Shown: positions 26,645 to 34,465 of the stretch, piece by piece
Layout: every line of letters starts with the position of its first letter
Position numbering within the stretch: position 1 is the stretch's first letter
Assembly: GCA_046349935.1 (NCBI GenBank)
Contig: JAXMBK010000003.1
Coordinates: 806,001 to 870,000, forward strand
From: CAIXSC01 sp046349935
Lineage (GTDB): Bacteria; Planctomycetota; Planctomycetia; Pirellulales; Pirellulaceae
DNA length: 64,000 nt
Direction of reading: 5' to 3'
Notes under the pieces: generated by a model
Databases searched by the model: none
What the model was told of the DNA's origin: nothing
What the model saw: only the letters and a program-made list of their open reading frames with translations
Translations under genes and position numbers: made by a program

Positions 26645-28282
26645 TCAAACCTCGGAGTTGGCTGGTGCGCGATCCCCGCGACGCGTATGTCGCTCGATCG
26701 CCGCCCCAATGAAGCCGGCGAACAAAGGATGAGCGCAAATGGGTTTCGACTTGAACTCTGGGTGAAACTGAACGGCGACGAACCACGGATGGTCCGGCAG
26801 TTCAATGATCTCGACCAACCCGCCGTCGGGGCTTGTGCCCGCCAACAACATGCCATTCGATTGAAATTGCTGGCGATACGCATTGTTGAATTCGTAGCGA
26901 TGCCGATGTCGCTCCGTGATCGCCGGCTTGCCATAGCACTCATAGGCGCGGCTGGCGGGGTCGAGCCGCGCGGCGCGGGCGCCAAGCCGCATGGTGCCGC
27001 CCTTGTTGACGACGTTCATTTGTTCGTCCAGCAGGCAAATGACCGGGTGCGGCGTGTCCTTGGAGAACTCCGTCGAGTGCGCGTGCTGCAACTGTATCTT
27101 GTGCCGACCATACTCGATCACCGCACATTGCATCCCCAAACAGATGCCGAAGAACGGAATCTTTCGCTCGCGTGCGTAGCGGATCGCTTCAATCTTTCCC
27201 TCAATGCCTCGTTCGCCGAACCCGCCGGGCACCAGGATGCCGTCGTAACCGCTCAATAATCGCTCCGGCCCCTCGCGCTCGATCAATTCGCTTTGAATTC
27301 GCGCGATGCGCACCTGCGTCGTATGGTGGATGCCCGCGTGATCCAACGACTCGTAGATCGACTTGTATGCATCCTTGTGTTCCGCGTACTTCCCGACGAC
27401 GGCGACGCTGATCTCATGCTTGGGATTGCGCAAGCCGTGCAGCAACTGCCGCCAGTCGGCCAAGTCGAGCGAGCCGGCGTTGAGCCGTAGTTTCTTGATG
27501 ATTAATAGATCAAGACCGTTGTCGACCAGGCTCAACGGGACTTCGTAGATCGAAAACTCCTTGTCACGTTCCTCAATCACGGCTTCGATCGGGACGTTGC
27601 AGAACAGTCCAATCTTCTGTCGATCCTCGTGACTGATCGCACGTTCGGTGCGGCAGATTAGTACGTCGGGCTGAATGCCGATTTCACGGAGCTGGCCGAC
27701 CGAATGCTGCGTGGGCTTCGTCTTGAGCTCGCCGGCCGCCTTGAGATAGGGGACGAGCGTCAGGTGGATGTAGAGGCAGTTTTCTTTGCCGACGTCGAGC
27801 GAGAACTGGCGGATCGCTTCGAGGAACGGTTGGCTTTCAATGTCGCCGACCGTGCCGCCGATTTCGGTGATGACGACGTCGGTTGCATCATCCGCCAGCT
27901 TCTGAATGACGCTCTTGATCTCGTTCGTGATGTGGGGAATGACTTGAACCGTCTTTCCCAAGAACTCGCCGCGACGCTCCTTTTCGATGACCGACAGGTA
28001 GATTTGGCCGGTGGTGTAGTTGGAGTCGCGCGTGAGCGGGCTGTTGGTGAAGCGTTCGTAATGGCCGAGGTCGAGGTCGGTTTCGCTGCCGTCATCCAGC
28101 ACGTACACCTCGCCGTGCTGATAGGGGCTCATCGTCCCCGGATCGACGTTGATGTAGGGGTCGAGCTTCTGCATCTTGACGCGGAGGCCGCGACGCTCGA
28201 GCAGCATGCCGATCGAGGCGCTGGTCAGTCCCTTGCCCAACGAACTGACGACGCCGCCGGTCACGAAGATATGCTTGGTCAC
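26645..28282 (-). CDS. pyrG: CTP synthase
   Basis: 545 residues from GTG 28282 (VTKHIFVTGGVVSSLGKGLT); the GTG at 28291 is also in frame, but the GAGGGAG upstream is better spaced for 28282. The synthetase half has the P-loop region GGVVSSLGKGLTSAS and KLDPYINVDPGTMSP. The glutaminase half has GGFGERGIEGK, GICLGMQCAVIEY with the nucleophile Cys, and FHPEFKSKP with the His and Glu of the triad. It makes CTP from UTP using glutamine and ATP. CTP is also used by KdsB, encoded just upstream, and the two lie 41 bases apart. Full length and apparently intact. Confidence 0.97.
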   Translation of the reverse strand: MTKHIFVTGGVVSSLGKGLTSASIGMLLERRGLRVKMQKLDPYINVDPGTMSPYQHGEVYVLDDGSETDLDLGHYERFTNSPLTRDSNYTTGQIYLSVIEKERRGEFLGKTVQVIPHITNEIKSVIQKLADDATDVVITEIGGTVGDIESQPFLEAIRQFSLDVGKENCLYIHLTLVPYLKAAGELKTKPTQHSVGQLREIGIQPDVLICRTERAISHEDRQKIGLFCNVPIEAVIEERDKEFSIYEVPLSLVDNGLDLLIIKKLRLNAGSLDLADWRQLLHGLRNPKHEISVAVVGKYAEHKDAYKSIYESLDHAGIHHTTQVRIARIQSELIEREGPERLLSGYDGILVPGGFGERGIEGKIEAIRYARERKIPFFGICLGMQCAVIEYGRHKIQLQHAHSTEFSKDTPHPVICLLDEQMNVVNKGGTMRLGARAARLDPASRAYECYGKPAITERHRHRYEFNNAYRQQFQSNGMLLAGTSPDGGLVEIIELPDHPWFVAVQFHPEFKSKPICAHPLFAGFIGAAIERHTRRGDRAPANSEV

Positions 28283-28323
28283 GACTCTCACTCCCTCATG
28301 CTGCCGTCGGGTAAAGGCGTAAT

Positions 28324-29079
28324 TTATCGCCCCAGCACGCGGCTGACAAAGGCCCGGTAGTCGTCCGGCGTATCAATCCCAATGGTCGGCTCGTCGATCA
28401 CCCCGACCAAAATGTCTAGTCCCGCCGACAGAACTCTGAGCTGCTCCAGACTTTCGAGCTTTTCGGCGTCGGAGCGAGGGAGGTCGGCCAATTGCAGAAG
28501 AAATTCTCGGCGGTAGGCGTAGAGACCGATGTGTTGATGGAAGTGGGGCGGGTTTTCTTCGAGCAACCCGTCATGCCATGTACGCGCGTAGGGGATCGGA
28601 CTGCGGCTGAAATAGAGCGCTCGACCGCGGTCGTCGAACACCACTTTGACGCAGGACGGCTCCTCCAGTTTGCTGCGCGAGCGGATGGGGGTGGCGAGCG
28701 TCGCCATTTGGACGTCGGGGTTCTGGACCAGCAAGTCGGCGGCCAAGTCGATCGCGTGCGGCGAGATCTCCGGCTCATCCCCCTGGACGTTGACGAAAAC
28801 ATCGACGTCCGGGCGGGCGCGAGCGACTTCCGCGACGCGGTCGGTGCCGCTCGCACAATCAGGGCTCGTCATGACCACCAAGCCGCCGAAGGAGCGGACG
28901 TCGGCGGCGATCTCGTCGTGGTCGGCTGCGACGCAGACTTCCGCGGGAATCGCCGCCCGCGCCGCCGATTCGTACGTGTGCTGCAGCACCGATTTGCCCG
29001 TTTCTCGCAACAGCAACTTGCGAGGCAGGCGCGTCGACGCGAGTCGCGCGGGGATGACGATGATGCTGCGAGCGGCCAT
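28324..29079 (-). CDS. kdsB: 3-deoxy-manno-octulosonate cytidylyltransferase
   Basis: 251 residues from ATG 29079 (MAARSIIVIPARLASTRLPR), the family start; the open frame extends farther but without homology. Motifs: PARLASTRLPRKLL for CTP binding, VAADHDEIAADVRSFGG, ASGTDRVAEVA, and NVQGDEPEISPHAID. It couples KDO to CMP for lipid A-KDO synthesis, so the cell makes lipopolysaccharide with KDO. It lies upstream of pyrG, which supplies CTP, and 43 bases downstream of a small secreted protein gene. Transketolase, which makes pentose phosphates, is further upstream on the same strand. Confidence 0.95.
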   Translation of the reverse strand: MAARSIIVIPARLASTRLPRKLLLRETGKSVLQHTYESAARAAIPAEVCVAADHDEIAADVRSFGGLVVMTSPDCASGTDRVAEVARARPDVDVFVNVQGDEPEISPHAIDLAADLLVQNPDVQMATLATPIRSRSKLEEPSCVKVVFDDRGRALYFSRSPIPYARTWHDGLLEENPPHFHQHIGLYAYRREFLLQLADLPRSDAEKLESLEQLRVLSAGLDILVGVIDEPTIGIDTPDDYRAFVSRVLGR

Positions 29080-29122
29080 GAATGCGGGGCTCCTTCCCGA
29101 AACGAGGAGAACGGCCGGCGAG

Positions 29123-29668
29123 CTACTTAGCCGGCTTTTCTGCTGGCTTTTCCGCCGGAGCCGACTTTTCGGCCGGCAACTTTTCGATCGTTCCGAACAG
29201 ATGCCCGCCCACCTTGCCGTGAGACCAGGTGCCGGCGTAGGTGTTGCCGTCAAAGAGCACCCGCGAGTTGAAGGTGCCCAGACCGGGAATGGTGAAGTTG
29301 TCGAGCGTGATGACGGGGGTGGATCCGGCCCACTTGATTTCGAGCGGCAAGGGGACGGTCAGATCGTTCGCGCCGTACTTGATTCGCGCTTGGAGCAGCC
29401 AGAGGTCGCCTTCCGGCATCTTCTGGCAACTCAGAATGGTGTACTCCTCCTTCGCGGGCGGCGTCTCCTTGCCGACGACGGTGAATTGCCCAATCAGCTT
29501 CACGCCGCTCATCGCTTGCTCAAACTTCTTGATCAGTTCCTCGCGCGACGCCGGCTTGGTCGCGGGCGCTGCCGGCGGTTCGTCGGCGTGCGACGTCGAC
29601 GGCAGCAAGAGGAAGCTTGCGAGCAACGCGAGTAGGAACGCGACCGGCGGTTGGTGCGAGCGTTTCAT
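29123..29668 (-). CDS. Small secreted protein of unknown function
   Basis: 181 residues. Signal peptide PVAFLLALLASFLLLPSTSH ending in ADEPP is clear, so it is exported. The body has ASREELIKKFEQAMSGVKLI, then GQFTVVGKETPPAKEEYTIL, SCQKMPEGDLWLLQARIKYG, and the compact beta-rich ending WAGSTPVITLDNFTIPGLGT. The last 20 residues are a Lys/Pro/Glu-rich tail (SAPAEKPAEKPAK). Nothing links it to a known enzyme. It sits between transketolase and kdsB and is probably in the same transcript. Confidence 0.85.
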   Translation of the reverse strand: MKRSHQPPVAFLLALLASFLLLPSTSHADEPPAAPATKPASREELIKKFEQAMSGVKLIGQFTVVGKETPPAKEEYTILSCQKMPEGDLWLLQARIKYGANDLTVPLPLEIKWAGSTPVITLDNFTIPGLGTFNSRVLFDGNTYAGTWSHGKVGGHLFGTIEKLPAEKSAPAEKPAEKPAK

Positions 29669-29777
29669 GATCGACTCCTGTTGAACGGATGGGCGGAAAG
29701 TCCACGTAGGTCGTCCCCGAGAATCGCGAAGGCTGGATGCACGAAGGCCGGGCCGCGTCGTCGCGACTCGCTGGCGA

Positions 29778-31832
29778 TCAGCGGCCGACGGCGGCCTTGG
29801 CTTCCTCGACGACGCGCTCGACGGTGATGCCGAAGTGTTTGTAGAGCGTCCCGGCTGGGGCCGAAGCGCCGAAGGAGTTCATGCCGACGAAACGCCCTTC
29901 GAGACCGATGTATTTGTCCCACCCCATGCGCAGGCCGGCTTCGACGGCGACGCGAGCTCGGACGGCCGGGGGCAGCACCGAGTCGCGGTAAGCTTGGTCT
30001 TGTTCGTCGAACAACTCCCAACTGGGCATGCTGACGACGCGCGATTTGATGCCCGCGGCGGTCAGCTGTTCGTGCGCCGAAATGCACAGCATCAGTTCGC
30101 TGCCCGTGCCGATCAGGAGCACGTCGGGCGCGCCGTCGGCGGCGTCGGCCAGCACGTAAGCGCCGCGCACGGTTCCCGCAGCCGGAGCGAAACGAGTGCG
30201 GTCGAGCGTCGGGACGTTCTGCCGGCTCAAGACCAACGCAGCGGCGCGGCGTTTAGCGCCGAGCACGGCGCGGTACGACTCCGCGACTTCGTTGGCGTCG
30301 CCCGGTCGCAAGACGATGAGCCCCGGGATGGCGCGGCAGGCCGCCAGATGCTCGACAGGCTGGTGAGTGGGCCCGTCTTCGCCGAGTCCGATCGAGTCAT
30401 GCGTGAAGATGTAGAGCACCGGGAGGTGCATGAGCGCGCTGAGGCGTACCGAAGGGCGAACGTAGTCGCTGAAGACGAAGAACGTCGCACCGTAAGGGCG
30501 AAGTCCGCTTAAGGCGAGCCCGTTGCAGATCGCGCCCATGGCGTGTTCGCGAATGCCGAAGTGCAAGTTGCGACCGGCGTAGTTGGAGTGGCCAAAGTGG
30601 CCTGCGTCGCGACTGTCCAGCATCGTCATGGTCGAGGGCGCCAAGTCGGCCGAACCGCCGATCAGCCATGGGAAGCAGGCGGCGACCGAATTGAGGACTT
30701 TGCCGGAGGAGACGCGAGTAGCGAGGCCTTTGGCGTCGGCAGGGAAAGCCGGAATCCCTTGTTCCCAACCATCGGGCAGCTCGCCGGACCAGATTTTTTT
30801 GAGTTCCGCAGCCAGTTCTGGATAAGCCTTAGCGTAGTCAGCAAACTTCGCTTCCCAGTCGCGATGGAGCGAAGCGCCGCGGGCGCCGAGGCCGGCGGCA
30901 AAGTCCTCACGAGCTTCGTCGGGGACGAAGAACTGTTTATCTTCCGGCCAGCCGTAGGCGCGTTTGGTGAGCTTAATTTCTTCTTCGCCGAGCGGTGCGC
31001 CGTGGGCGTTGTGAGAGTTGGCTTTGTTGGGCGATCCGAAACCGATGATGCTGCGGAGGATGATGAGGGTTGGTTTGTCGGGCGTTTCGCGGAAGGTTTG
31101 CAGCGCGCGGCGGATCGCGGGCAGGTCGTTGGCGTCCTCGACGGTGACGGTGCGCCAGCCGAGCCCTTCGAAACGTTTCGCGGCGTCTTCGCTGTAGGCG
31201 AGCTCCGTTTCGCCTTCGATCGTGATTTTGTTGTCGTCGTAGATCCAGCAGAGATTGCCGAGCTGCAAGTGGCCGGCCAACGACGCGGCTTCACAGCCGA
31301 TGCCTTCCATGACGTCGCCGTCGCTGCACAAAGCGTAGACGTCGTAGCCAAAGAGTTCGAAACCGGGGCGGTTGTACCGTGCGGCGAACCATTGGCCGGC
31401 CATCGCCATGCCGACGCTGTTGCCGATGCCTTGACCGAGCGGCCCGGTGGTGGTTTCGATGCCGGCCGCCTCGCCGTACTCGGGATGCCCTGCGCAGGGG
31501 CTATGGAGTTGGCGGAAGTTCTTGAGGTCCTCGAGCGAAATGGCGGGGGCGTCGAGCGTTTGGCCGTGATGATCAACCTTGCGGACGCCTGCGAGGTGCA
31601 GAGTGGAATAGAGCAGCATGGAGGCGTGACCGCACGAGAGGACGAAACGGTCGCGGGCCGGCCATTGAGGCGCAGCGGGGTCGTAGCGCAGGGCGTGATT
31701 CCAGATTTCGTAGGTGACGGGTGCGAGCGCCATTGGGGTGCCGGGGTGTCCACTATTCGCCTTCTGCACGCCGTCCATGGACAGGGTACGAATGGTATTG
31801 ATGGACAGCAGTTCTCGGCTTGCAGACGACAT
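29778..31832 (-). CDS. tkt: Transketolase
   Basis: 684 residues from ATG 31832 (MSSASRELLSINTIRTLSMD); the open frame before it has no homology. Motifs: ANSGHPGTPMALAPVTYEIW in the N-terminal domain, CSDGDVMEGIGCEAASLAGH with thiamine-diphosphate contacts, IYDDNKITIEG, and the C-terminal half with FIFTHDSIGLGEDGPTHQPV. Full length. It moves two-carbon units between sugar phosphates in the pentose-phosphate or Calvin-type cycle, in the cytoplasm. The gene is followed on the same strand by a small secreted protein and kdsB, but the distance (109 bases) leaves co-transcription open. Confidence 0.96.
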   Translation of the reverse strand: MSSASRELLSINTIRTLSMDGVQKANSGHPGTPMALAPVTYEIWNHALRYDPAAPQWPARDRFVLSCGHASMLLYSTLHLAGVRKVDHHGQTLDAPAISLEDLKNFRQLHSPCAGHPEYGEAAGIETTTGPLGQGIGNSVGMAMAGQWFAARYNRPGFELFGYDVYALCSDGDVMEGIGCEAASLAGHLQLGNLCWIYDDNKITIEGETELAYSEDAAKRFEGLGWRTVTVEDANDLPAIRRALQTFRETPDKPTLIILRSIIGFGSPNKANSHNAHGAPLGEEEIKLTKRAYGWPEDKQFFVPDEAREDFAAGLGARGASLHRDWEAKFADYAKAYPELAAELKKIWSGELPDGWEQGIPAFPADAKGLATRVSSGKVLNSVAACFPWLIGGSADLAPSTMTMLDSRDAGHFGHSNYAGRNLHFGIREHAMGAICNGLALSGLRPYGATFFVFSDYVRPSVRLSALMHLPVLYIFTHDSIGLGEDGPTHQPVEHLAACRAIPGLIVLRPGDANEVAESYRAVLGAKRRAAALVLSRQNVPTLDRTRFAPAAGTVRGAYVLADAADGAPDVLLIGTGSELMLCISAHEQLTAAGIKSRVVSMPSWELFDEQDQAYRDSVLPPAVRARVAVEAGLRMGWDKYIGLEGRFVGMNSFGASAPAGTLYKHFGITVERVVEEAKAAVGR

Positions 31833-32103
31833 CAGCGAACGCCCTCGAAAAGTGACGGTAAAGACAGCGGGACAGCAGGGGAGGTGCGCGGGGCCCTCGG
31901 AGCGAATCGCGGCCATCCTAAGCTAGTCGCGCATCGAAAAAAAGGGTGGAGGGAATCGCGACCGACGGCCATCAAGAAGGCCTGCGAGTAAGGGGAGAAA
32001 GCTCAGCGCGCAGCGGGAGCGGCGACGGCGTGCAGACGTCGTCGAAACGAGCGTGCGCGTGGTGCGCAACGCGAAAAAGGGTCGCCCGGCGAGAGAAAAA
32101 ACG
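31833..32103. other. Intergenic region upstream of transketolase
   Basis: About 270 bases between the transketolase start and the inverted repeats beside the transposase gene. It presumably holds the tkt promoter. On the minus strand a TAGGAT at about 31922 could be a -10 box, but its -35 partner is only T-rich, so no firm site is called. No protein or RNA gene is seen. Confidence 0.5.
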
Positions 32104-32185
32104 CGCGCGAACGAACGCCGGCGCATTCCCCCCCCACTAGGCAGACTGTCTGCCTAGTGGGTTGGTTTTGGCCGGCGTTCGCGCG
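32104..32185. repeat. Nested inverted repeats at transposase 3' end
   Basis: An inner perfect palindrome (32133-32161: CCCACTAGGCAGAC, one-base loop T, then the exact complement) lies inside a second pair. The outer arms are 32104-32122 and 32171-32185. They pair through GCCGGC and CGCGCGAAC, apart from an extra GAAC in the left arm. The inner stem covers the transposase stop codon at 32154-32156. The structure could be the end recognised by the transposase, a transcription stop, or both. Confidence 0.75.
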
Positions 32186-33494
32186 ATTGCCGCGCCGCGC
32201 TGACCGCAATCCGCGCAAAACGCTCGGCCGCCTTTAACGCCTCATCCGTCCACCGACCCGCGTCCAACCCCAGCCGCTGCAAAATCGGCGGCAGCTCCTC
32301 CGGAATCACCCCCCGCTTCCCCGCCGCCTCCTCCCGCCCGCACGCCTCCAGCAACACCAAGTACTTCTCCAAGTCCATCGGCAAATACCCCGTGTCCGAC
32401 GCCCGCCGCCCCGCCTCCACCCCCGCATAACCGTCCCCCTCCACCCGCACCGACGATAACCACCCCGACCGCCGCCGCCCCGTCAACGCCCCCGTCGTCG
32501 TCGCTCCGCTCGACGATTTCCGCGCTCGTTTCTTTGCTCGCGTCTCTTTCGCCGCCGTCGACATGGCGCCCTCCTGCGCCCCACCCTCGCCGCTTCCTCC
32601 CTCCCCAGCCGCTCGCTCCTGCGGCGCGAGCTCCCCCGGCGCACCAACCGACTCCTCCCGCTCGCTCAATTCGCCCGCCTGCCGCCGCGCCCGCACTCGC
32701 TCCAGCGACGCCGTCAGCTCCTCATCCGTCCCGGCCCCAGCAGCCCCCTCGAGCCGGTCGTCGGTCGGCTCCCCCACCGCCTCCTCCCCGAGCACTCGCC
32801 GCAGCACCTCCTGCCGACGTCGCTGGTCCGCCGCCTGCGCCGCCGCCTGCCGCTCGGCCTGCAAGTCCCGCAGCCGGTCGCACGCCCCGGTGTAGATCGA
32901 GTCCTCCGGCGACGTCGCCTGTCCCGCTCGAATCGGGTTCAAGTCGACGTACAGACTGCACGCCAACAGCGCCTCGTCGTTCGGCAACCGCACGCTCCCG
33001 AACCGCTCGGCCCAAAAATGCCCGATCAACTCGTCCTCCGCATTCGCCTTCAGCGCGATCGGCTCCAGCAGCATGATCATGAACCAACTGATGTCCGCCA
33101 GCCGCTCCCGCAGCACCTCCACCCGCAACGGGTCCTCCAGCAGCTCCTGCACCTCCTCCGCCTTCGCCCGCGGCTTCAGCGGCAGACTCTTCCGCGATAG
33201 CCGCAGCCACCGCTCGGCCACCTCCCGCCGCTTGAGCCGCTTGGACAGATCGGGCCGGTTCCGCAGGATCGTGTGGACGTGGTTCTCCATCACCGCATAG
33301 TCCAGCACATCGATCGTAAACACGCTCGCCAGCGCCTCCAGCCGCTGCCGCACCCACTCTTTCCGGTACGTGTAATCGTTCCCCGAAACCAGATCCAACC
33401 CCGCCAAGAACGCTCGCCGCACGCACTGCGAAAAGCAGTGATACGCACCCACCCGGTTCTTCTCCATGATCTGTCGTCGTCGTTTCGATGGCAT
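32154..33494 (-). CDS. IS200/REP-type HUH transposase, planctomycete form
   Basis: 446 residues from ATG 33494, chosen because GGAAGGAG lies 7 bases upstream. The Y1-transposase core is seen in EKNRVGAYHCFSQCVRRAFL, DYAVMENHVHTILRNRPDLS (HVH is the HUH metal motif), and SLYVDLNPIRAGQATSPEDS near residues 195-225. The protein is much longer than the roughly 150-180 residues of minimal REP transposases. It has a 200-residue low-complexity Glu/Arg/Ala-rich middle and a conserved C-terminal helical part. These long forms occur repeatedly in planctomycetes. It probably nicks single-stranded hairpin DNA. Very strong GC bias in the linker suggests fast drift. Confidence 0.85.
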   Translation of the reverse strand: MPSKRRRQIMEKNRVGAYHCFSQCVRRAFLAGLDLVSGNDYTYRKEWVRQRLEALASVFTIDVLDYAVMENHVHTILRNRPDLSKRLKRREVAERWLRLSRKSLPLKPRAKAEEVQELLEDPLRVEVLRERLADISWFMIMLLEPIALKANAEDELIGHFWAERFGSVRLPNDEALLACSLYVDLNPIRAGQATSPEDSIYTGACDRLRDLQAERQAAAQAADQRRRQEVLRRVLGEEAVGEPTDDRLEGAAGAGTDEELTASLERVRARRQAGELSEREESVGAPGELAPQERAAGEGGSGEGGAQEGAMSTAAKETRAKKRARKSSSGATTTGALTGRRRSGWLSSVRVEGDGYAGVEAGRRASDTGYLPMDLEKYLVLLEACGREEAAGKRGVIPEELPPILQRLGLDAGRWTDEALKAAERFARIAVSAARQSRERRPKPTH

Positions 33495-33732
33495 CGCCAA
33501 GCTCCTTCCCTCATGAGGAAACAGCCCCACGAACTACCAATCGCAATTCAGACGAAAATCGGCCCTGCAAAACCTCTCAATTCCAAGAAAGAGACGTTAT
33601 TCTCCAGTGACCAATTGCCCAACCTCTGTCTTTATGACTTCCAGGCCGATATATTTTCTTCGACTGATGTGGGGGCTAGCGAGCCGCATTCGACACGAGG
33701 CGTCGTCGAGCGGACTTGGCAGGAGTGCCACG

Positions 33733-34323
33733 ATGCATTCGGTGGAACCCGACTTTCCCGCTTTTCTTGCTCGAGTTCGAGCCGGCGAGCCTGACGCCGT
33801 TGAGCGATTCATCGCCGATTTCGGCCCCTGGGTGCTGCAAACGATCCGCAAGCGACTTAATCACTACATGCGCTCGCAGTTCGATTCCGTCGATTTCTTG
33901 CAAGGCGTCTGGGCGTCCGTGTTTCGTCGTCCTGAATGCCTCGGAACCGTTTCGTCGCCCGCCGCTGCACTGCGCATCCTCCGACGCATCGCGCACAACC
34001 AAGTGCTCGACGTCGCACGCCGTTCCCTCTTCGCACTCAAGCGCGATGCGCGGCGCGAATCCTCGACCGACACCGTAAACCAAGTCGCCCAAATCTTGCC
34101 TCAACTGCCCGATCATCGGACCCCTAGTCCCTCGGAGATCTGCCGAGCTCGCGAACAATGGGAACGGCTGCTCGCAGCACAACCGCAGCACCTTCGTCAG
34201 ATTCCCCTGTTGCGGTGTCTGGGCGCAACCACGGAAGAAATCGCCGCGAAGCTGGGATTACACGAGCGGACGGTGCGCAAGGTCATCGAAAAGCTTGAGG
34301 ATGCCGCCAAACGAACTCGCTGA
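33733..34323 (+). CDS. ECF-type sigma factor
   Basis: 196 residues from ATG 33733, with AGGAG at 33721-33725. Region 2 is DFGPWVLQTIRKRLNHYMRS, SQFDSVDFLQGVWASVFRRP and LRILRRIAHNQVLDVARRS; region 4 is LLRCLGATTEEIAAKLGLHE followed by RTVRKVIEKLEDAAKR. This is the planctomycete ECF layout with short regions 2 and 4 only. It directs RNA polymerase to specific promoters; the regulon is unknown. No anti-sigma gene is directly adjacent, but a Ser/Thr kinase is encoded on the opposite strand 140 bases beyond its stop. Confidence 0.9.
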   Translation: MHSVEPDFPAFLARVRAGEPDAVERFIADFGPWVLQTIRKRLNHYMRSQFDSVDFLQGVWASVFRRPECLGTVSSPAAALRILRRIAHNQVLDVARRSLFALKRDARRESSTDTVNQVAQILPQLPDHRTPSPSEICRAREQWERLLAAQPQHLRQIPLLRCLGATTEEIAAKLGLHERTVRKVIEKLEDAAKRTR

Positions 34324-34324
34324 C

Positions 34325-34384
34325 TTGGCTGCGCTGGCATTGGCTGCGCTGGCATTGGCTGCGTTGGCACTGGCTGCGCTGGCA
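34325..34384. repeat. Four 15-bp tandem repeats after the sigma factor
   Basis: Four consecutive copies of TTGGCTGCGCTGGCA (the third has T for C, the fourth starts with C) begin one base after the sigma-factor stop codon and end 80 bases before the convergent kinase stop. The unit is not part of either reading frame and does not form a strong hairpin alone. Confidence 0.9.
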
Positions 34385-34465
34385 TCCTGACGACGTCATC
34401 GGGATCCTGTTGATGTCCCCCTGGCGATGGGCGCCATCGACAAGCGTCCGGCAAAACGTCCGGGC

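Noticed and set aside
30543..31991. Long open plus-strand frame opposite transketolase
   Set aside because: The minus-strand transketolase is a certain gene with all motifs; the opposite frame has no homology or ribosome site.
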